Shown: positions 7,165 to 14,972 of the stretch, piece by piece | Layout: every line of letters begins with the position of its first letter | How positions within the stretch are numbered: position 1 is the stretch's first letter | Source of the DNA: an uncultured Clostridium sp. | Lineage (GTDB): Bacteria > Bacillota_A > Clostridia > TANB77 > CAG-508 | Direction of reading: 5' to 3' | Assembly: GCA_946491915.1 (NCBI GenBank) | Contig: CAMLYR010000018.1 | Span: 1-21,196, forward strand | Length of the DNA stretch: 21,196 nt | The notes under the pieces: model-generated | Told to the model about the DNA's origin: nothing | The model's input: only the letters and a program-made list of their open reading frames with translations | The model's database searches: none | Made by a program: the position numbers and the translations under genes

Positions 7165-7971
7165 TTATTGAAATTTTTTAGATTTCAATATGATTTTTTC
7201 TAATAATAGCACAGCTAAATACATCAGTCCTGCCACAACACCAAGTATAATCACACTTGCCATAACCAAATCTAACTTAAACACTTGCCCTCCATATACA
7301 ATCAAATATCCTAAACCTGCTTTGGATACTAAGAATTCTCCAGAAATGACACCTACTAAAGAAAGTCCAATACTAACTTTTAAAGAATTGATAAAAGTAG
7401 AAATATTAGCTGGTATAACAATCTTGGTTAATATTTGAAATTTCGTAGCTTTAAAGGTTTTTGCCATTTTAATTAAATCTTTATCTGTTTTTATAAATCC
7501 ATTTAGATTTTCTAATATCGTAACAACCAATGAAATAGCAACTGCCATCACAATAATCGCTGGTGTTCCTGCTCCTACCCATATGATAATCACAGGTCCC
7601 AAGGCTACCTTTGGTAAACTATTTAATACAACTAAATAGGGCTCTAGCACATCTGAAAGAAATTTAGACCACCATAACATAATAGCAATTATCGTTCCTA
7701 AAATCGTTCCTAATAAAAATCCAACAACCGTTTCATATACAGTTACTTTAATATGCATTAATAAATCATTTGAGCCTAAGTTGGTTAGTGTCTCCCATAT
7801 TCTACTTGGTTGACTCATAATAAAACTATCAATGATATTCATATTGGCTAATATTTCCCATATTGCTAAAAAGCCAACTAATATAGCTATCTGTGTTACA
7901 AATACCAGTATTTTTCTTTTTCGATTATGTTTGATATATTGTTTTCTTTCTTGTGATATCGAATTATTCAT
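7165..7971 (-). CDS. ABC importer permease (BPD-transporter type 1, SsuC/TauC-like)
   Basis: 268 residues from the chosen start. It has about six membrane helices, and the cytoplasmic coupling helix with the EAA loop appears as 'ENLNGFIKTDKDLIKMAKTFKATKFQILTKIVIPA', where Pro-Ala replaces the usual Pro-Ala/Ser ending. 'FLLGTILGTIIAI', 'LPKVALGPVIIIWVG' and 'GVISGEFLVSKAGLGYLI' are typical of the nitrate/sulfonate/taurine permease branch. An in-frame ATG exists at 8010, inside the ATPase gene, but the ATG at 7969-7971 has AAGGAG about 10 bases upstream and overlaps the ATPase stop (ATGAATAA), a translational-coupling arrangement. It forms a complex with the overlapping ATPase gene product. Confidence 0.9.
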   Translation of the reverse strand: MNNSISQERKQYIKHNRKRKILVFVTQIAILVGFLAIWEILANMNIIDSFIMSQPSRIWETLTNLGSNDLLMHIKVTVYETVVGFLLGTILGTIIAIMLWWSKFLSDVLEPYLVVLNSLPKVALGPVIIIWVGAGTPAIIVMAVAISLVVTILENLNGFIKTDKDLIKMAKTFKATKFQILTKIVIPANISTFINSLKVSIGLSLVGVISGEFLVSKAGLGYLIVYGGQVFKLDLVMASVIILGVVAGLMYLAVLLLEKIILKSKKFQ

Positions 7972-8731
7972 CAACCCCCAACTCCTTCCATAAAGTGTTA
8001 AAATATCCACTAAATTTTGGACTTTCTCTTACATTGATCGGATTTCTATTTTCTATTTCAAAATCAATTGTATAAATGTCTTTTACGCTTCCTGGTCTTT
8101 TTGTTAATACTATTACTCTATCAGACATACTGATTGCTTCTGAAATGTCATGTGTGACAATAATAGCCGTCATATTTTCTTTTCTTAATATAGAATAAAT
8201 ATCATTTGTAACCATGATTCTTGTTTGATAATCTAATGCAGAAAAGGCTTCGTCTAGTAACAAAATTTTTGGTTTTGTGGCTAAAGTTCTAATTAGAGCT
8301 GCTCTTTGCCTCATTCCTCCAGATAATTCTGATGGATATTTATCTTTAAAATCATAAAGATTATATTTTTTTAATAAATTTTCTACATAGCTTTTACTTT
8401 CTTCATTTAGTTTTCCTTTTAGTTCTAGTCCTAATATACTATTACTCCATATGTTTCTCCATTCTAATAGGCAATCTTTTTGTAGCATATATCCCACATC
8501 TTCTGAGATTCCTTCTACTTTTTTATTATCTATGTAGATTTCTCCTTTTGTCTTTTCCTCTAATCCACTAATGATAGATAACAGAGTAGATTTTCCACAA
8601 CCACTAGGACCTATGATAGATACAAACTCTCCTTCTTTTACTCTAAAATGAATATTATCTAGTGCTAAAATTTCTCCTTCTTTACTTTGATAGGTTTTAC
8701 AAATATTTTTTATCTCTAATATGGTTTTCAT
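7964..8731 (-). CDS. ABC importer ATP-binding protein (SsuB/TauB-like)
   Basis: 255 residues with a full set of ABC motifs: Walker A 'GPSGCGKST' (41-49), Q-loop Gln84, signature 'LSGGM' (136-140), Walker B 'ILLLDE' (156-161), D-loop 'SALD' and switch His194 in 'VTHD'. The overall sequence is of the nitrate/sulfonate/taurine/HMP importer branch. It sits on the cytoplasmic face and powers uptake through the overlapping permease. It is first in the unit. The ATG lies about 10 bases after AAAGGA. No TPP or other riboswitch is visible upstream, only a 9-base direct repeat (8764-8784) that could be an operator. Confidence 0.93.
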   Translation of the reverse strand: MKTILEIKNICKTYQSKEGEILALDNIHFRVKEGEFVSIIGPSGCGKSTLLSIISGLEEKTKGEIYIDNKKVEGISEDVGYMLQKDCLLEWRNIWSNSILGLELKGKLNEESKSYVENLLKKYNLYDFKDKYPSELSGGMRQRAALIRTLATKPKILLLDEAFSALDYQTRIMVTNDIYSILRKENMTAIIVTHDISEAISMSDRVIVLTKRPGSVKDIYTIDFEIENRNPINVRESPKFSGYFNTLWKELGVDE

Positions 8732-8763
8732 CTGGTCTCATTCCTTTCTAATCTTTTGATGCA

Positions 8764-8784
8764 TTTGTCATTTATTTTGTCATT
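8764..8784 (-). promoter_or_regulatory. Direct repeat upstream of the ABC importer operon
   Basis: AATGACAAA on the minus strand occurs twice, at 8776-8784 and 8764-8772, with a 12-base period, about 35-55 bases before the ATPase start. It is a possible operator or activator site. No convincing -35/-10 pair stands out nearby. Confidence 0.3.
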
Positions 8785-8823
8785 AATATATTTTATGTAA
8801 AATAAATAGAGATGGTGTATCTT

Positions 8824-9426
8824 TTACAGCATTACGACTAAATCCTCTAATATCGTATTTTTCATATTAGGATATTTAGCAAACTTTGATAAATTCATTA
8901 AATTATATTTTAATTCTAGTATATGATTATCATAAGTTGTAATTTGAAAGCATTTCTTCATTACTTTTCCATAAGGATATACATTTTCTTTAACATATAT
9001 CACAATGGGAATAATAATCGTATTTTTAACTACTTGTTTGCCAGAATGTTGAATGATTTTTATGCATTCCTGTAAAATAGCATACGGTAAATCTAAAGAA
9101 ATTTCTTGTTGATACATAATCACATAAAATATTTGTTTATCTAACTGTTTATATATTATTTTTATACCTTTCTTACTTTTATAAAAATCAATATATACTA
9201 AGTTTTCTTCTTTTATTTTTCCATAAAAATCTGAGAAACAATTAAGAAAAAAACAAATTCTTTCTTTGTCCTTAAATAGATATTCAATGATTCCCTTATA
9301 TTTTACTTCACAATAATTTTCCATTAGAATGTTATATTTTTCACTTTCTTCTTGTAAATCTATATAGTCTTTTTGTTTGATATTATGAATACACTGAATA
9401 TAGTTCTTATATGTAAATTGATATAT
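8824..9426 (-). CDS. Rpn/PD-(D/E)XK-nuclease-like orphan protein, apparent ATA start
   Basis: About 200 residues from the proposed start. 'YIDFYKSKKGIKIIYKQLDKQIFYVIMYQQEISLDLPYAILQECIKII' followed by 'IIIPIVIYV' resembles the core of the Rpn (recombination-promoting nuclease)/putative-transposase family, in which a Gln-containing strand and 'IPIVxY' follow the PD-(D/E)XK core. The first acidic catalytic residue is not evident, so activity is uncertain. The first in-frame ATG (9324) has no SD. The frame stays open upstream for 34 coding-like codons to ATA (9424-9426), exactly 9 bases after AAGGAGG (9436-9442); a TAG lies two codons further up. It lies alone between a terminator and the ABC operon, as a mobile or accessory gene would. 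Function not established. Confidence 0.55.
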   Translation of the reverse strand: MYQFTYKNYIQCIHNIKQKDYIDLQEESEKYNILMENYCEVKYKGIIEYLFKDKERICFFLNCFSDFYGKIKEENLVYIDFYKSKKGIKIIYKQLDKQIFYVIMYQQEISLDLPYAILQECIKIIQHSGKQVVKNTIIIPIVIYVKENVYPYGKVMKKCFQITTYDNHILELKYNLMNLSKFAKYPNMKNTILEDLVVML

Positions 9427-9552
9427 GACCTATCGCCTCCTTACAAAATAAATTTTAATCTTACTTTTGGAAATTTTTTGATATTAAAATATATGATAAA
9501 AATTAGAATAAAATATATAAATTAATTATGTATATTAAATCACAAAAACACA

Positions 9553-9579
9553 AAAAATACAAGCATTTTCTGCTTTTTT
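9553..9579. terminator. Small bidirectional terminator-like hairpin
   Basis: AAGCA (9561-9565) pairs with TGCTT (9571-9575) around a five-base loop. An A-rich run (9552-9557) and a T-run (9576-9579) flank it. It lies just beyond the larger hairpin at 9592-9630 and may be a second-stage terminator for the rluB operon. Confidence 0.4.
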
Positions 9580-9591
9580 CGAATAAATAAT

Positions 9592-9630
9592 TAAAAGCTA
9601 TTTCAATCCCTCATATGAAATAGCCTTTTA
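9592..9630 (-). terminator. Terminator of the membrane protein-lspA-rluD-rluB operon
   Basis: GCTATTTC pairs perfectly with GAAATAGC (arms at 9597-9604 and 9617-9624 on the plus strand), extended by A-T and G-T pairs. A T-rich but interrupted tail follows on the minus strand. It lies about 25 bases after the rluB stop. Confidence 0.65.
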
Positions 9631-9653
9631 CCCTTTTTATTTCAAATTAAAAT

Positions 9654-10370
9654 TTACTTAGATATTTTTCTCACTTCTTCTTTCGACAAATATCTCCATT
9701 TTCCGAGTTCTAAATCTTTTACTCCAACGCCTGCAATCGCACTTCTGTGTAGTGCAAGTACTTTATGTCCGATTGCCTCACACATTTTTCTTACCTGCCT
9801 ATTTTTTCCTTCATGGATAATAATTTCTAATCTTGTGATTTGTTTTTCTTCATCTGTTTTTAATATCTTTACTTTAGCAGGTTTTGTGATATATCCTCCA
9901 ATATCCACACCGGTTCTTAAAGCTTCTACATTTTCTTTACTCACAATTCCTTTTAATGTAACTGTATAAGTTTTGTTAATTTCATGTTTTGGATGTGTCA
10001 CCTTATATACAAAATCTCCATCATTTGTAAGAATTAAAGCTCCTGATGTATACATATCTAATCTTCCTACTGGTACTAATCTTTCTTTTACTTTTATCAA
10101 GTCCAAAACAGAATCACGGTCAAATTGATCTTTTACAGTGGTTACATATCCAATTGGTTTATTTAATAAAATATATATTTTCTTATTTTCGATTTGTACA
10201 ACCTTATTTTCATACTTTACTTCATCTTTTCCAGGCTCTACTTTTGTTCCTAATTCTGTGACTACTTTTCCATCTACTTGCACTTTTCCTTGCAAGATGA
10301 GTTCTTCTGCTTTTCTTCTTGAAGCAATTCCTGCTTCTGCTAAATATTTTTGTAATCGGATTTTTTCCAA
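9654..10370 (-). CDS. rluB: RsuA/RluB-family rRNA pseudouridine synthase
   Basis: 238 residues. The N-terminal S4 RNA-binding domain (about 3-60: 'RLQKYLAEAGIASRRKAEELILQGKVQVDG') is followed by the RsuA/RluB catalytic domain with catalytic Asp105 in 'VGRLDMYTSGALILTNDG', the 'HPKHEINKTY' motif and 'EGKNRQVRKM'. The family isomerises a uridine in 23S or 16S rRNA during ribosome assembly in the cytoplasm; the exact site cannot be read here. The gene starts at TTG (10368-10370) with AAAGGAG 7 bases upstream and no nearby ATG. It is the last gene of the operon and ends before a terminator. RsuA rather than RluB specificity is possible. Confidence 0.88.
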   Translation of the reverse strand: MEKIRLQKYLAEAGIASRRKAEELILQGKVQVDGKVVTELGTKVEPGKDEVKYENKVVQIENKKIYILLNKPIGYVTTVKDQFDRDSVLDLIKVKERLVPVGRLDMYTSGALILTNDGDFVYKVTHPKHEINKTYTVTLKGIVSKENVEALRTGVDIGGYITKPAKVKILKTDEEKQITRLEIIIHEGKNRQVRKMCEAIGHKVLALHRSAIAGVGVKDLELGKWRYLSKEEVRKISK

Positions 10371-10392
10371 AATATTTCTCCTTTCGTTTTTA

Positions 10393-11283
10393 TCACAATT
10401 CTGGTGTTTCAGATACTAATAGTGTTTCTTGTGTTCTAGATGTTTTAGATATATTATCTTCTTGGATACTATGCGTATTCTCATGCTGTTTCTGTTTACT
10501 TACAATATAATTTTTTACATTTGCTTCCATTCTACTTTGTGAAAGTTTCATCATAAAATCATATATAACTCCTTCTTTTCCATTAAAATTTATTATAGCT
10601 ATTCTGTTAAAATATGGATCATTTTTTAAGTTTAATCCCTCAGACATATCGTCTTGAATATCTTCATTATATTTTATTAAAATCGTTAATGGTTGCTTAT
10701 CAGGGCATCCTTGTTTTATGTATTCATCATATCTTCTTAAAGTTTCTGGAGAATATACCTCTACTCCCTTGCTTATTTGTATTTCTTCTTGTTCTAATGG
10801 ATTTTGCGTTTGAAATGTATTTACAAATTCTAAAAAATATCCTAATTGCAAGAATTGTGACAATTTATTCGTATCTAACACTATACCAGCATATGAATAA
10901 TCTTTAAAGTATTCAAGATAGTCACTATTTTCTCCCCAACGTTTTTTAAATACCTTATAGGGTCTTACTTTCTTATTTTCTTTAGAGTTATTGTCTTCAT
11001 ATAATCCTTCATAATCAAATGGATTTCCTATATTATTAATACAAACTACATGATTTGGATATACCATATTCATTGTATTTAATATTTTCATATTCATACT
11101 ATTTAGTTTGCTTTTATCTATTAAAAGCATCACCTGATTTCCTTGTTTTAGTAATCTTGCACCTTTTATATTTTTTCTATCCAATACTTCTAATATGGGT
11201 TGTAAATATTTTTCTCTTGTAACTTCATTGTTATCCGGAGTTTGTGATATGCTATGTGTTTCATGTTTTGTCACTTCTTGCAT
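10393..11283 (-). CDS. Hypothetical protein between two pseudouridine synthase genes
   Basis: 296 residues, not recognised. There is no signal peptide or membrane segment, so it should be cytoplasmic. Both ends look disordered: a Thr/Glu/Asn-rich N-terminal tail (about 1-22) and a Gln/Ser/Thr-rich C-terminal tail (about 260-296). The middle (about 25-255) looks like an alternating alpha/beta domain, with 'GARLLKQGNQVMLLID', 'YPNHVVCINNIGNPFDYEGLY', 'YSYAGIVLDTNKLSQFL', 'PLTILIKYNEDI' and 'FNRIAIINFNGKEGVIYDFM'. It has a good SD (AAAGGAG, 7 bases) and lies 35 bases after rluD and 22 before rluB, so it is co-transcribed with them. A role in the same operon process is guesswork. Confidence 0.75.
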   Translation of the reverse strand: MQEVTKHETHSISQTPDNNEVTREKYLQPILEVLDRKNIKGARLLKQGNQVMLLIDKSKLNSMNMKILNTMNMVYPNHVVCINNIGNPFDYEGLYEDNNSKENKKVRPYKVFKKRWGENSDYLEYFKDYSYAGIVLDTNKLSQFLQLGYFLEFVNTFQTQNPLEQEEIQISKGVEVYSPETLRRYDEYIKQGCPDKQPLTILIKYNEDIQDDMSEGLNLKNDPYFNRIAIINFNGKEGVIYDFMMKLSQSRMEANVKNYIVSKQKQHENTHSIQEDNISKTSRTQETLLVSETPEL

Positions 11284-11318
11284 TTTTATTCTCCTTTCTA
11301 TAGATTACTTTATACATA

Positions 11319-12230
11319 TTAAAATCTCTTTCTTTTCTCCAAATCTTCTAAAATATTTTCAAAATAGTCAGGTAATTTAGCTTCCAAATACATTTTTTCT
11401 CCCATTATTGGATGCGTAAACTCCAAGCTCTTTGCATGCAAACATTGTCCTTTTACATTCCATTCATTCTTTCCATTTGAATACACCTCATCTCCTACAA
11501 TAGGATATCCAATTTGTGATAGATGCACTCTAATTTGATGCGTTCTTCCTGTTTCTATATTTACTTGTAATAGTGTATATTTATCATATCTTTGTAACAC
11601 TTTAAAATGGGTAATCGCTTCTTTTCCTTTTTTAGTAACTGCCATTTTCTTTCTATCTTTTTCACTTCTTCCAATTGGCATATTAATCGTTGCTTCATTT
11701 TCTTTGACAATCCCTCTTACCAAAGCAATATATGTCTTTTTGACTTTATGATCTTTTATTTGTTCACTTAAGTGTATATGTGCTTTATCATTTTTTGCAA
11801 CAATGATAATTCCTGATGTATCTTTATCTAATCTATGCACAATTCCTGGTCTAATTTCTCCTCCAATTCCTGATAAAGAATCTTTACAAATTGCCATAAT
11901 GGCATTTACCAATGTTCCATCTGGATTTCCATTCGCAGGATGTACCACCATTCCTTTTGGTTTATTTACAACAATGATATCATCATCTTCATAAATAATA
12001 TCTAAGGGGATTTCTTGTGCTTTTAAAGATACTTCTACTGGAATTTCCTCTTCTACTTGAATTTTATCTCCTGCTTGTACTTTATATGATGCTTTTATGG
12101 TTTTACCATTTACCAATACTTTTCCATTATTTATTAATCTTTGTATTGCAACTCTTGATGTATCTTCAAGCTTTTCTGATAAATAGGCATCAATTCTTTT
12201 GTTATCATTTTCTACTTCAAAATACTTCAT
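11319..12230 (-). CDS. rluD: RluD/RluA-family 23S rRNA pseudouridine synthase
   Basis: 303 residues. S4 domain at about 10-65 ('KRIDAYLSEKLEDTSRVAIQRLINNGKVLVNGK'), then the RluA/RluD catalytic domain with 'VVNKPKGMVVHPA', catalytic Asp135 in 'GIVHRLDKDTSG', 'KKTYIALVRG' and 'ETGRTHQIRVHL'. It converts uridines to pseudouridine in 23S rRNA (helix 69 for true RluD). It follows lspA directly, the usual lspA-rluD order in Firmicutes, which supports the assignment. The ATG lies about 13 bases from AAAGGA, a rather long spacing. A 6-bp AT-rich palindrome occurs in the 107-base gap before it, without a T-run. Confidence 0.92.
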   Translation of the reverse strand: MKYFEVENDNKRIDAYLSEKLEDTSRVAIQRLINNGKVLVNGKTIKASYKVQAGDKIQVEEEIPVEVSLKAQEIPLDIIYEDDDIIVVNKPKGMVVHPANGNPDGTLVNAIMAICKDSLSGIGGEIRPGIVHRLDKDTSGIIIVAKNDKAHIHLSEQIKDHKVKKTYIALVRGIVKENEATINMPIGRSEKDRKKMAVTKKGKEAITHFKVLQRYDKYTLLQVNIETGRTHQIRVHLSQIGYPIVGDEVYSNGKNEWNVKGQCLHAKSLEFTHPIMGEKMYLEAKLPDYFENILEDLEKRKRF

Positions 12231-12337
12231 ATCTATTTTTTTATCCTTTCCAATTTTGTATAATGTGTTTCAGCTTTAAAACATTTTATTGATTTATATG
12301 AATTACTAACTAGTAAATGATAGGAAGTTTTCAATAC

Positions 12338-12859
12338 TCACCCATTAGATGAATTATCTTCATTTTTTTCATCTGTTTTTGATTTCTTTTTAAACAATTC
12401 TTTTGCTGAAAAAGAAGCAAATATGGCAACAAAGGATATCCAACCAATTAAGATACAAACATCTGCTATATTAAACGCTGGAAAATTTCCGATGTGAATA
12501 AATTCTACAACATTTCCTCTACATAGTCTATCAATGATGTTGCTAACCCCTCCTGCAAAAGCAAAACTTAACAATATTCTTGTTTTCTTTGTTACAAATT
12601 GATTATCACTTTTTATAATTCCTAAAATAATCCCTACAATAACTAAATTCGTTATAATTGTTACTCCTCTAGAAGTTTCATCATAGGTACTACTTGGAAT
12701 ATCTACTTGTCTTAATATGATTTTACCAGATCCTAATGTAATTTCTTCATAATGTACGACAAGAACTTTTGATAATTGATCTATAAATATGATAAGAAAT
12801 ATTATGATAGCTAGTATAAGATATAGTTTTTTTAATTTTTTCTTTTCTTCTTTTCTCAT
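12338..12859 (-). CDS. lspA: Lipoprotein signal peptidase II
   Basis: 173 residues with about four membrane helices. It cleaves prolipoproteins before the lipidated Cys in the cytoplasmic membrane. Family motifs: 'IDQLSKVLV' at the start of the first helix, 'AGGVSNIIDRL' with catalytic Asp110, and 'FNIADVCILIG' with catalytic Asp133. The usual Asn-x-Gly-Ala-Ala-Phe loop after the first helix is not seen; a 'DIPSSTYDETSRG' stretch stands in its place. The ATG at 12859 has GAGGGA upstream and starts at the basic tip before the first helix; an in-frame ATG at 12913 lies within the stop region of the upstream gene. The lspA-rluD pairing is standard. Confidence 0.9.
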   Translation of the reverse strand: MRKEEKKKLKKLYLILAIIIFLIIFIDQLSKVLVVHYEEITLGSGKIILRQVDIPSSTYDETSRGVTIITNLVIVGIILGIIKSDNQFVTKKTRILLSFAFAGGVSNIIDRLCRGNVVEFIHIGNFPAFNIADVCILIGWISFVAIFASFSAKELFKKKSKTDEKNEDNSSNG

Positions 12860-12905
12860 AAATCCCTCTCTTTTTATTGTATAATTCTGCACATAATATG
12901 TTTGC

Positions 12906-14615
12906 TTATACATCTAATCTTTCGTATATAGTAAAATAATCATCTTCATATAACTCTTTATAATTTGGATCATTTGTTTCTTTTATAATCATATTCATTT
13001 TTGAATTTTTATAGGTGATAACATGTGTAATATCATATTTTTCAAATGTATCTTCATAAAATTCTCCAATGTTAGATGTATTGATAAAATCCATGAATAT
13101 GTCATCTTCTTTTCCACTAAATTCTGGTGCATATAAATCTGCTCTAGAATCAATGAATACTGGTATTCCTCTGTATATCATATAACTTCCATAATTATAT
13201 TCATTATAAAATCTAGCTTTTCCTAAATCTATATTTCCTAATATATAATCACAAGCTTGCACTGGATAAGTAGACTCATCTATATAGTCATCATCCTGTT
13301 TTGGCTCATAAAAATGATAGCTTAAGCCTAACATAACAACAATCATGATGATATACCCCACTTTACCTGTAATTATTTTTGTGAGTTTTTCTAATCCATT
13401 CTTCGTGTACAATTGGATAAGTTCGTATAACATTTTGTTAACAATTAATACACCAACTAAGCAAAACATGGTAATTTGTCTTCTTGAAGCTAACATTAAA
13501 AGACATAAACCACTTATCATAAATAAATCACTAAGTTTAATCTTTGTTTTTGTAAATGTTAAGATTGCTAAAATTACTGCAATTGCTGATAACGCTTCTG
13601 TTTCATCAACAATTGTCATTGGTAAATGTTCATTAATATTTTGTGTTGTGTTTCCTTGCATCGTTTTATATAGATACGTATATGGTGTATCTCCTAATGG
13701 TGTTAATAATCCTGTAAATGTACATATAATCATAACCAATATTAGCCATTTGACATTAGAATTCTTATGAAACTTAATTTTATATGAATTTTTTAATTCT
13801 TCATCTCTTTTAACTTTTATCTTTTTATTTTTTTCTATGGTATTTTTCAAATCTTCTTCTAGTTTTAGTTTTTTATCAGCATTCTTCCCTGATTTTGTTA
13901 ACCTTTGTATTCTAAAGTTTAATAATTTTATATGAATTTTTCTATATATACTGATTTCTGCTGTTATAGCAAGTATATATTCTGCTATATATGGCAAAAA
14001 CAATACAAATATAAATGGCCAAACTGCTGCGTGTAAATTTGCAATTAATGTTGAAATAATAACTAATCCAACTGCATATCGAATTTTTCTATTTTTCAAA
14101 AACATTTCAATACAATAGATAATCCATACAAATAAAATAAAAGTTAACAATTGTGCTCTTGCTGCAATATATCCTTTTATGATATAAATTACAATTGCTG
14201 TTAATACAAATGAAATTAATTGATTTTTCGCAATTTTAGTATTGACAATATATAAAGAAATTCCTAATATAACTGTTAATATACAAGTTGTTACATAAAT
14301 TCCTGTCATACCAAACCCTGCATATATATAATATGTTATTAAATCATATAACCAATGTGGGTAAGTATAAGCTAAACCTTCATGCCAAGAAAAATGATCT
14401 TGCATATCAATCCCTGTTTTGGTTATTTGCTCTCCTATTTTTATTGTATAAAATGTATCATTTTGTAATGTAACTGGTGTCATAGCTATACAAAATATAG
14501 TAATTAATATAATTGCTATTATTCCAAAAAACCATTTAGAATGAAGTATCTCTTTTAACTTTTCACTTTTCTCATTGTTTTCTTTTTTCTCTTTTTCTTC
14601 TTTGTGTTTAAACAT
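12906..14615 (-). CDS. Polytopic membrane protein, GT-C glycosyltransferase-like
   Basis: 569 residues from the chosen ATG. A Lys/Glu-rich cytoplasmic N-terminus leads into about ten membrane helices, split by a long, basic, coiled-coil-prone cytoplasmic loop (about 230-290). A soluble C-terminal domain (about 450-569) contains 'ARFYNEYNYGSYMIYRGIPVFIDSRADLYAPEF'. A first extracytoplasmic loop with acidic residues ('LQNDTFYTIKIGEQI') and the Asn-Tyr-Gly-Ser-Tyr ... Asp-Ser-Arg-Ala-Asp-Leu-Tyr pattern resemble GT-C-fold proteins that use polyprenyl-phosphate sugars; no donor or acceptor can be read. A TTG at 14630 is in frame, but the ATG at 14613-14615 follows GGAGGAG. It leads the lspA-rluD-rluB operon and lies downstream of the MITE-like element. 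Confidence 0.72.
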   Translation of the reverse strand: MFKHKEEKEKKENNEKSEKLKEILHSKWFFGIIAIILITIFCIAMTPVTLQNDTFYTIKIGEQITKTGIDMQDHFSWHEGLAYTYPHWLYDLITYYIYAGFGMTGIYVTTCILTVILGISLYIVNTKIAKNQLISFVLTAIVIYIIKGYIAARAQLLTFILFVWIIYCIEMFLKNRKIRYAVGLVIISTLIANLHAAVWPFIFVLFLPYIAEYILAITAEISIYRKIHIKLLNFRIQRLTKSGKNADKKLKLEEDLKNTIEKNKKIKVKRDEELKNSYKIKFHKNSNVKWLILVMIICTFTGLLTPLGDTPYTYLYKTMQGNTTQNINEHLPMTIVDETEALSAIAVILAILTFTKTKIKLSDLFMISGLCLLMLASRRQITMFCLVGVLIVNKMLYELIQLYTKNGLEKLTKIITGKVGYIIMIVVMLGLSYHFYEPKQDDDYIDESTYPVQACDYILGNIDLGKARFYNEYNYGSYMIYRGIPVFIDSRADLYAPEFSGKEDDIFMDFINTSNIGEFYEDTFEKYDITHVITYKNSKMNMIIKETNDPNYKELYEDDYFTIYERLDV

Positions 14616-14667
14616 GTTTCTCCTCCACAAATCTTTTTATAATCATTCCACTTTGAAAGTATTTTTG

Positions 14668-14877
14668 TTCAAAATGTATTGTATATTATTTTTGGCAATA
14701 TCGCGTAAGCGACCAAACGAACGAATGTGAGTGCGATTGGAGCAACCTTCACACGTTGAAACGTAATTTTTTAGATAGGATTAAATTTATTTAAGACTAG
14801 ATAAAAATTTATCTTTCAACATTAGTGGTTGCGACACACAAGATATTGCAAAAAAATAATATACAATACATTTTGAA
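14668..14877. mobile_element. MITE-like palindromic element, about 210 bp with 35-bp terminal inverted repeats
   Basis: The left end (14668-14702) and right end (14842-14877) are inverted copies: 21 outer bases identical, then a T-run differing by two and CAATATC identical. Inside, GCAACC, GTTGAAA and TTTTTA recur in inverted order (about 14742-14774 against 14798-14834). The whole element thus folds as one long imperfect hairpin, with an extra GC-richer block of about 36 bases (14703-14738) in the left arm. No real gene is inside; the open frame on the plus strand crosses the right arm and has no SD. No clear target-site duplication is visible. The rest of the 357-base intergenic space is the terminator at 14916-14954. 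Confidence 0.7.
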
Positions 14878-14915
14878 TTTTACTTCAAATAAAATGATTT
14901 CTTTTGCATTATATC

Positions 14916-14954
14916 AAAAAAAGTTTGAAAAGACTATACTTTCAAACTTTTTAT
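14916..14954. terminator. Bidirectional terminator after the SSB-type gene
   Basis: A perfect 13-pair stem, AAAAAGTTTGAAA (14918-14930) with TTTCAAACTTTTT (14940-14952), and a 9-base loop. Further A and T extend each arm. It lies about 20 bases after the SSB-type stop. Confidence 0.8.
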
Positions 14955-14972
14955 TTCATTTTTATTTATATT

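Noticed and set aside
8732..8823. TPP or other riboswitch ahead of the NMT1-type importer
   Set aside because: None of the conserved thi-box sequence or a multi-stem structure is visible in this 92-base gap.
10046..10510. Several plus-strand open frames across rluB and the gene upstream of it
   Set aside because: They are antisense shadows of clear minus-strand genes, hydrophobic by codon complementarity, and have no SD.
12303..12316. TTACTA/TAGTAA palindrome before rluD as a terminator
   Set aside because: Only six A/T-rich pairs and no T-run; likely chance in AT-rich spacer.
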